Below, piece by piece: positions 61,455 through 64,000 of a stretch of 64,000 nt of DNA. This DNA comes from Ancylobacter amanitiformis (GTDB lineage: Bacteria > Pseudomonadota > Alphaproteobacteria > Rhizobiales > Xanthobacteraceae). The notes under the pieces are model-generated. The model saw nothing but the letters and a program-made list of their open reading frames with translations, had not been told where the DNA came from and made no database searches. Position numbers and translations under genes: made by a program. Positions within the stretch are counted from its first letter, which is position 1, and every line of letters begins with the position of its first letter. The DNA lies in the NCBI RefSeq assembly GCF_030814815.1, contig NZ_JAUSVR010000013.1:1-64000 (forward strand), written 5' to 3'.

Positions 61455-64000
61455 ATGAGGTGTCGTTTGGATAGTTTCGTTCATGGTGCGGGCGCTCCCC
61501 TGCCGTCCGCTTCCCCACAGGCGCCGCAGGATCAGGCGCCGCACGGCGCGGCCCGCAAGGCTGGCCGTCTCGCGGCCATTATCGGCTGTTCCTGCCGGCT
61601 GCCGGGCGCGCCCGACGAGGCCGCGTTCTGGTCGCTTCTGGCGCGCGGGGAATGCGCCGTCAGCGCCATTCCCGCCGATCGCTGGGCACATGAACGTTTC
61701 CTGCATCCGGCCCGCGGGGTGGCGGGACGCACCTACACGTTCGCCGCCGGCGTGCTGGACGACATTTACGGCTTCGATCCCGGCGCCTTCGGCCTCTCCC
61801 CGCGCGAGGCGGAGCAGATCGACCCGCAGCAGCGGCTGCTGCTGGAACTGGTGCGCGAGGCGTTCGAGGATGCCAATATTCCGCTCTCGTCGGTCGTGAA
61901 CGCGCCGGTCGGCGTCTTTGTCGGCGCCTCCTCGCTCGACCACTCGCTGCACTTCGTCTCCGACATCGCCGCCGCCGACGCGCATTTCGTCACCGGCAAC
62001 GCGCTGTCGATCATCGCCAACCGCATTTCCCACGTCTTCAGCTTCACCGGGCCGAGCCTCGCCATCGACACGGCCTGCTCGTCCTCGCTGGTCGCCTTCG
62101 ACCGCGCGGTGCGGGCGATCGAGACCGGGGAGATCGACACCGCCGTGGTGGCGGGCGTCAACGTGCTGGCGAGCCCGTTCAATTTCGTCGGCTTCGCGCG
62201 GGCCGGCATGCTCTCGCCGACCGGGCTCTGCCGGCCGTTCTCGGGCCAGGCCGACGGCTATGTGCGCGCCGAGGGCGGTGTGGTGACGATCCTGCGGCGG
62301 CTGGAAGGTTCACGCGCCATGGGCGCCACGCCGCGCGCCGTGGTGGTGGCGAGCGGCACCAATTCCGACGGGCGCACGCTCGGCATCGCCATGCCCGAGA
62401 GCCGCGCCCAGCAGCGCCTGCTGGAAGAGCTCTATGCGGCGCGCGACATCGACCCCGACCGGCTCGCCTTCGTCGAGGCGCACGGCACCGGCACGCTGGT
62501 CGGCGACCCGGCCGAGGCCCGCGCGGTCGGCGCGGCTCTGGGCCAGCGCCGCCGCTCGCCTCTCCCGATCGGCTCGGTAAAGTCCAATATCGGCCATCTC
62601 GAACCGGCCTCCGGACTTGCCGGCCTGCTCAAGGCGCTGGGCGCGCTGGAGCGCGGACAATTACCGGCCTCGCTGCATCTGGACACGCTGAACCCGCAGA
62701 TCGACTTCGCCGCACTCAACCTCGCCCCCGCCACCGAGACACTCGCGCTGCCGGTCGAGGCGCGGCTGGCCGGCATTTCCTCCTTCGGCTTCGGCGGCAC
62801 CAACGCCCATGTGGTCATCCGCCTGCCCGAGGCGCACGAATTGCCTGCCCCCGGTCCGGCGCCGGCCGCGCGGGTGCTGATGATCTCCGCCCATAGCGCG
62901 CCCGCCCTCTCGATGCTGGCCGAGCGTTATGCCGAGCGGCTGGAAACCGAAACGGCGCCCGGGCGCCTCGCCCACGCCGCCGCGCATGGCCGCGCGCGGC
63001 TGGACCATCGCCTGGCGGTCTCGGTGAACGACCCCCATGCGGCGTCGAAGCTGCGCATGATTGCCCGGAATGGGGGCGAGGGTGCGCTGCTGCGCGGCAC
63101 GATGCCGGGAGCCGGAACAGGCATCGCCTTCGTCTTCACCGGCAATGGCGGGCAATATGCCGGCATGGGACGCGCCGCCTGGCAGGCGAGCGCGGCCTTT
63201 CGAGCGAGCGTCGAGGAGATCGATTCGCGATTCGAGCCGCTGGCCGGCTGGTCGCTGGCCGGCGCCTTCCAGCGCCCGCCCGACGAGGCGACGCTGGCCG
63301 CCACCGAGATTGCCCAGCCGCTCATCTTCGCGCTCGAGGTTGCGCTGGCGCGGGTGCTGATGGAAGCTGGCTGCCGCCCCGCGGCGGTTCTCGGCCACAG
63401 TGTCGGCGAAATCGCCGCCGCGCATATTTCCGGCGCCCTCACCCTCGCGGACGCCGTCCACCTCATCCACTGGCGCAGCCGGCTGCAGGGGCGCACGCGC
63501 GGCACCGGCCTGATGGCCTTCCTGATGGCGAGCCCCACACGGGCGGCCGAACTGATCGGCGCCGCCCGGCAGCCGGACGTGGTCATCGCCGCCTTCAACG
63601 CGCCCAAGGGCGTCACCCTTTCCGGGCCGGCGGCGGGCATCGACGCCGTGCTGCGTCTGGCGCGGCGTCAGGGCATCGTGGGCAAGCGGCTCGGCATCGA
63701 TTACCCCTTCCACTCGCCCGGCATGTCCGAACTCTACGAGCCGATGATCGAGGTGCTCGCCGGCCTGAAGCCGCGCGCGCCGGTCCTCCCGTTCATCTCC
63801 GCGGTCACCGGCGGGCCGATCACCGATGATTCCCTCGATTCCGGCTATTGGTGGGACAATATCCGTCACCCCGTGATGTTCGACGGCGCCATCCGCACGG
63901 CGGCACGGGATAATGGCATCGGCATTTTCCTGGAGATCGGCCCCAAGGCCGTGCTCACCGGCTTCGTGCGGGAGATCCTCGCCGATGCCGGCCGGCCGGC
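61455..64000 (+). CDS. Type I polyketide synthase, N-terminal part (KS-AT), truncated by window end
   Basis: Open from an ATG at 61455 (or TTG 61467, with GAGGTG upstream) to the window end. After a Pro/Ala-rich leader, residues about 35-470 are a ketosynthase: active Cys near 208 in DTACSSSLVAFD, His in EAHGTGTLVGDP and GSVKSNIGHLEPASG. Residues about 555-850 are an acyltransferase: FVFTGNGGQYAGMG, Ser near 649 in GHSVGEIAAAH and YPFHSPGMSEL. It resembles RkpA, the fatty acid synthase-like protein of the rhizobial K-antigen region. Later domains lie beyond the window. Confidence 0.9.
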   Translation, partial: MRCRLDSFVHGAGAPLPSASPQAPQDQAPHGAARKAGRLAAIIGCSCRLPGAPDEAAFWSLLARGECAVSAIPADRWAHERFLHPARGVAGRTYTFAAGVLDDIYGFDPGAFGLSPREAEQIDPQQRLLLELVREAFEDANIPLSSVVNAPVGVFVGASSLDHSLHFVSDIAAADAHFVTGNALSIIANRISHVFSFTGPSLAIDTACSSSLVAFDRAVRAIETGEIDTAVVAGVNVLASPFNFVGFARAGMLSPTGLCRPFSGQADGYVRAEGGVVTILRRLEGSRAMGATPRAVVVASGTNSDGRTLGIAMPESRAQQRLLEELYAARDIDPDRLAFVEAHGTGTLVGDPAEARAVGAALGQRRRSPLPIGSVKSNIGHLEPASGLAGLLKALGALERGQLPASLHLDTLNPQIDFAALNLAPATETLALPVEARLAGISSFGFGGTNAHVVIRLPEAHELPAPGPAPAARVLMISAHSAPALSMLAERYAERLETETAPGRLAHAAAHGRARLDHRLAVSVNDPHAASKLRMIARNGGEGALLRGTMPGAGTGIAFVFTGNGGQYAGMGRAAWQASAAFRASVEEIDSRFEPLAGWSLAGAFQRPPDEATLAATEIAQPLIFALEVALARVLMEAGCRPAAVLGHSVGEIAAAHISGALTLADAVHLIHWRSRLQGRTRGTGLMAFLMASPTRAAELIGAARQPDVVIAAFNAPKGVTLSGPAAGIDAVLRLARRQGIVGKRLGIDYPFHSPGMSELYEPMIEVLAGLKPRAPVLPFISAVTGGPITDDSLDSGYWWDNIRHPVMFDGAIRTAARDNGIGIFLEIGPKAVLTGFVREILADAGRP

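Noticed and set aside
1..64000. CRISPR array, tRNA/rRNA genes or prophage
   Set aside because: No regularly spaced repeats, no tRNA-like cloverleaf or rRNA sequence and no phage structural genes were recognised by eye.

Overview
The window is very GC-rich bacterial DNA with dense, short-spaced genes. The gene families (FixJ-type regulators, Rrf2/NsrR, rhizobial-type capsule genes, ABC carbohydrate importers with RbsB-like binding proteins, many LysR/GntR regulators) suggest an alphaproteobacterium, most likely a Hyphomicrobiales member near Xanthobacteraceae (Ancylobacter/Starkeya/Xanthobacter type). That placement is inference from gene content; no rRNA or tRNA gene was recognised.

Layout. 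1-1000: a mobile-element scar (3' end of an IS5-family transposase, a serine-recombinase stub) next to a PemK/Phd-type toxin-antitoxin pair with a palindromic operator. 1500-7060: a signalling island with a FixJ-type response regulator, a MocR regulator, a decayed receiver-domain pseudogene, a stand-alone receiver, a PAS histidine kinase and a kinase paralogue that stops before the ATPase domain. 7265-15200: a group of exported and cytosolic hydrolases and reductases (three with twin-arginine signals), a zeta-type GST, an AhpD-like protein, a cupin, and two strong hairpin terminators. 15358-18523: a nitric-oxide defence module (nsrR, hmp, a truncated haemoglobin fused to DUF1971) with an NsrR-like operator.

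19000-26874: a hydrolase/LysR pair, an FMN-binding protein, a hydantoinase-carbamoylase pair (dihydropyrimidinase plus M20 amidohydrolase) and an AraC/aldo-keto reductase pair. 26891-36089 (minus strand): a compact nine-gene operon encoding an ABC importer (ATPase, two permeases, binding protein), a polysaccharide-deacetylase/cyclic-imidase-like enzyme, aspartate dehydrogenase, an SDR, an RraA-like protein and an amidase. A divergent LysR gene and twin palindromes sit upstream. The set reads like uptake and stepwise hydrolysis of an amide or imide that yields aspartate or oxaloacetate. 37409-40104: a DEAD-box RNA helicase with a repetitive basic tail and a NikR homologue lacking the known nickel ligands. 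40194-48907: a second ABC importer with a DJ-1-like protein and a GntR regulator, divergent from an iron alcohol dehydrogenase, an aldehyde dehydrogenase and an esterase-like hydrolase. 49012: a CrcB fluoride channel.

49499-64000: a surface-polysaccharide locus. It has a GT4 glycosyltransferase, a single-domain polysaccharide pyruvyl-transferase-like protein, ManC, an RkpH-like SDR, a KpsS/RkpJ-like capsule protein, a protein with two tandem pyruvyl-transferase-like domains, a large glycosyltransferase, and the start of a type I PKS resembling RkpA. It resembles the rhizobial rkp-1 K-antigen region with added pyruvyl-transferase-like genes. The PKS continues beyond the window.
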